Assembly: GCA_033239525.1 (NCBI GenBank)
Contig: BSYO01000014.1
Location: forward strand, 18,150,021-18,214,020
Reading direction: 5' to 3'
From: Nepenthes gracilis
Lineage: Eukaryota; Streptophyta; Magnoliopsida; Caryophyllales; Nepenthaceae
DNA length: 64,000 nt
The translations under genes were made by a program, and so were the position numbers. The notes beneath the pieces are model-generated. The model saw nothing but the letters and a program-made list of their open reading frames with translations. It was not told the origin of the DNA and made no database searches. Positions 63,304 to 64,000 of this stretch are shown here, piece by piece. The first letter of the stretch is position 1, and each line of letters begins with the position of its first letter.

Positions 63304-63916
63304 TCAAAGTTTTAATTTTTTTTCTACACAGTCGCCCTGTCAAGCCATTAACCATGAAATTAACACCATCAACAACACTGCCTAAATGACCACCACTGCC
63401 AAAGAAACCCAACCTCTCCTGCCGCATTCCAAACCCAAAACGTGCAGCAAATTCTTGTGGATAGCCCAAGCCACTATCTCGCTAGAAGCCCAAGCAACCC
63501 ACTGCCTCACTGTGATAACCCAATCACCAAAATCTTGCCTGTTCATATTTTCCAGTAGAAAAAAAATATATATATGAAGTGGTAGAAAAAAAAATCTTTA
63601 AAAAATATTTTGTTGGAGTAGGAAAAAAAAAGATGAAAAAAAGAGGACCATGTTTCATTGCCAAGTTCACATGAGAACCACCAGAACCATTAACATAACC
63701 CACATTCTCAAACACCATAAGCCAAAACATCATCTGTCCAAACTCCATCACCCCAGCATAAAACACTACAAAACCAAAACCCTAGTTTCAACTCCCTTCA
63801 ATCCTACTTAAGAAAGAGAAGAACCATAGAATTTTGGTTAATGAAGTTTGATTCACTGAGATATTTAAGAGTGCACAAGAGTGAGTGATTGAGCCAAAAC
63901 ACATGCATTCTGAGAG

Positions 63917-63948
63917 AGAGAGAAAGAGAGAGAGAGCGGGAGAGAGAA
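63917..63948. repeat. (GA)n microsatellite
   Basis: AGAGAGAGAGAAAGAGAGAG-type run near the right edge of the window. No gene is recognised around it. Confidence 0.85.
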
Positions 63949-64000
63949 CTGTTTGCCAATTCTGAGAGCAATTCTAAAAACACTACTTTTTTTGTCCGTG

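Noticed and set aside
63524..63766. 80-codon minus-strand frame
   Set aside because: Ends in poly-Phe over an A-rich tract, shows no recognisable domain, and does not match the MACPF first exon.

Overview
The window is nuclear DNA from a flowering plant. It has spliced plant-type genes with GT-AG introns, AT-rich intergenic DNA, many simple-sequence repeats, and plant LTR retrotransposons, LINEs and MITE-like elements. The species cannot be named from the sequence. Several introns of 5-8 kb filled with transposon debris point to a long-intron genome. There are no bacterial-style operons, CRISPR arrays or rRNA genes, and I recognised no tRNA gene.

Genes. Two genes could be rebuilt exon by exon, both on the minus strand. 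(1) A YTH-domain m6A-reader gene (ECT family) runs from a start codon at 31186 to a stop at 11722. All three aromatic-cage tryptophans are present. The Tyr/Gly/Pro-rich exon usually found in the family was not located; the intron where it would be expected holds a Copia relic and a LINE relic. (2) A MACPF-domain gene (CAD1/NSL1 family, most like Arabidopsis At1g14780) has its last six coding exons between 61366 and 46920; the first coding exon lies beyond the right edge. On the plus strand at 3307-3584 are the first two coding exons of an AlkB homolog 6 gene, with a likely 5'UTR exon before them. Its catalytic exons were not found. A minus-strand first exon at 8642-9056 encodes a Ser/Arg-rich N-terminus of unknown family.

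Mobile DNA. 32899-38418 is a complete but non-autonomous LTR retrotransposon with target-site duplication AATCT. Two solo LTRs have perfect 5-bp duplications: 39929-40989 (AAAAT) and 44869-46059 (GTAAT). A probable third solo LTR is 50714-53085. A Copia relic (23505-27290) and a LINE relic (28560-29665) lie in an ECT intron. Another LINE relic lies in a MACPF intron. MITE-like elements lie at 629-1042, 49747-49980 and perhaps 55490-56376. The 5' LTR and primer-binding site of a further element are at 62880-63303.

Layout. 1-9.3 kb: repeats, the AlkB6 5' part and the unknown minus-strand gene. 11.1-32.05 kb: ECT gene. 32.9-46.1 kb: retroelement-rich intergenic block in very AT-rich DNA. 46.8-61.4 kb and beyond: MACPF gene. 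61.4-64 kb: degenerate tandem repeats and an LTR element. The genes do not form a visible pathway. I see no convincing novel multi-gene system; the interest is in gene-transposon interaction and in the broken or unusual gene structures.
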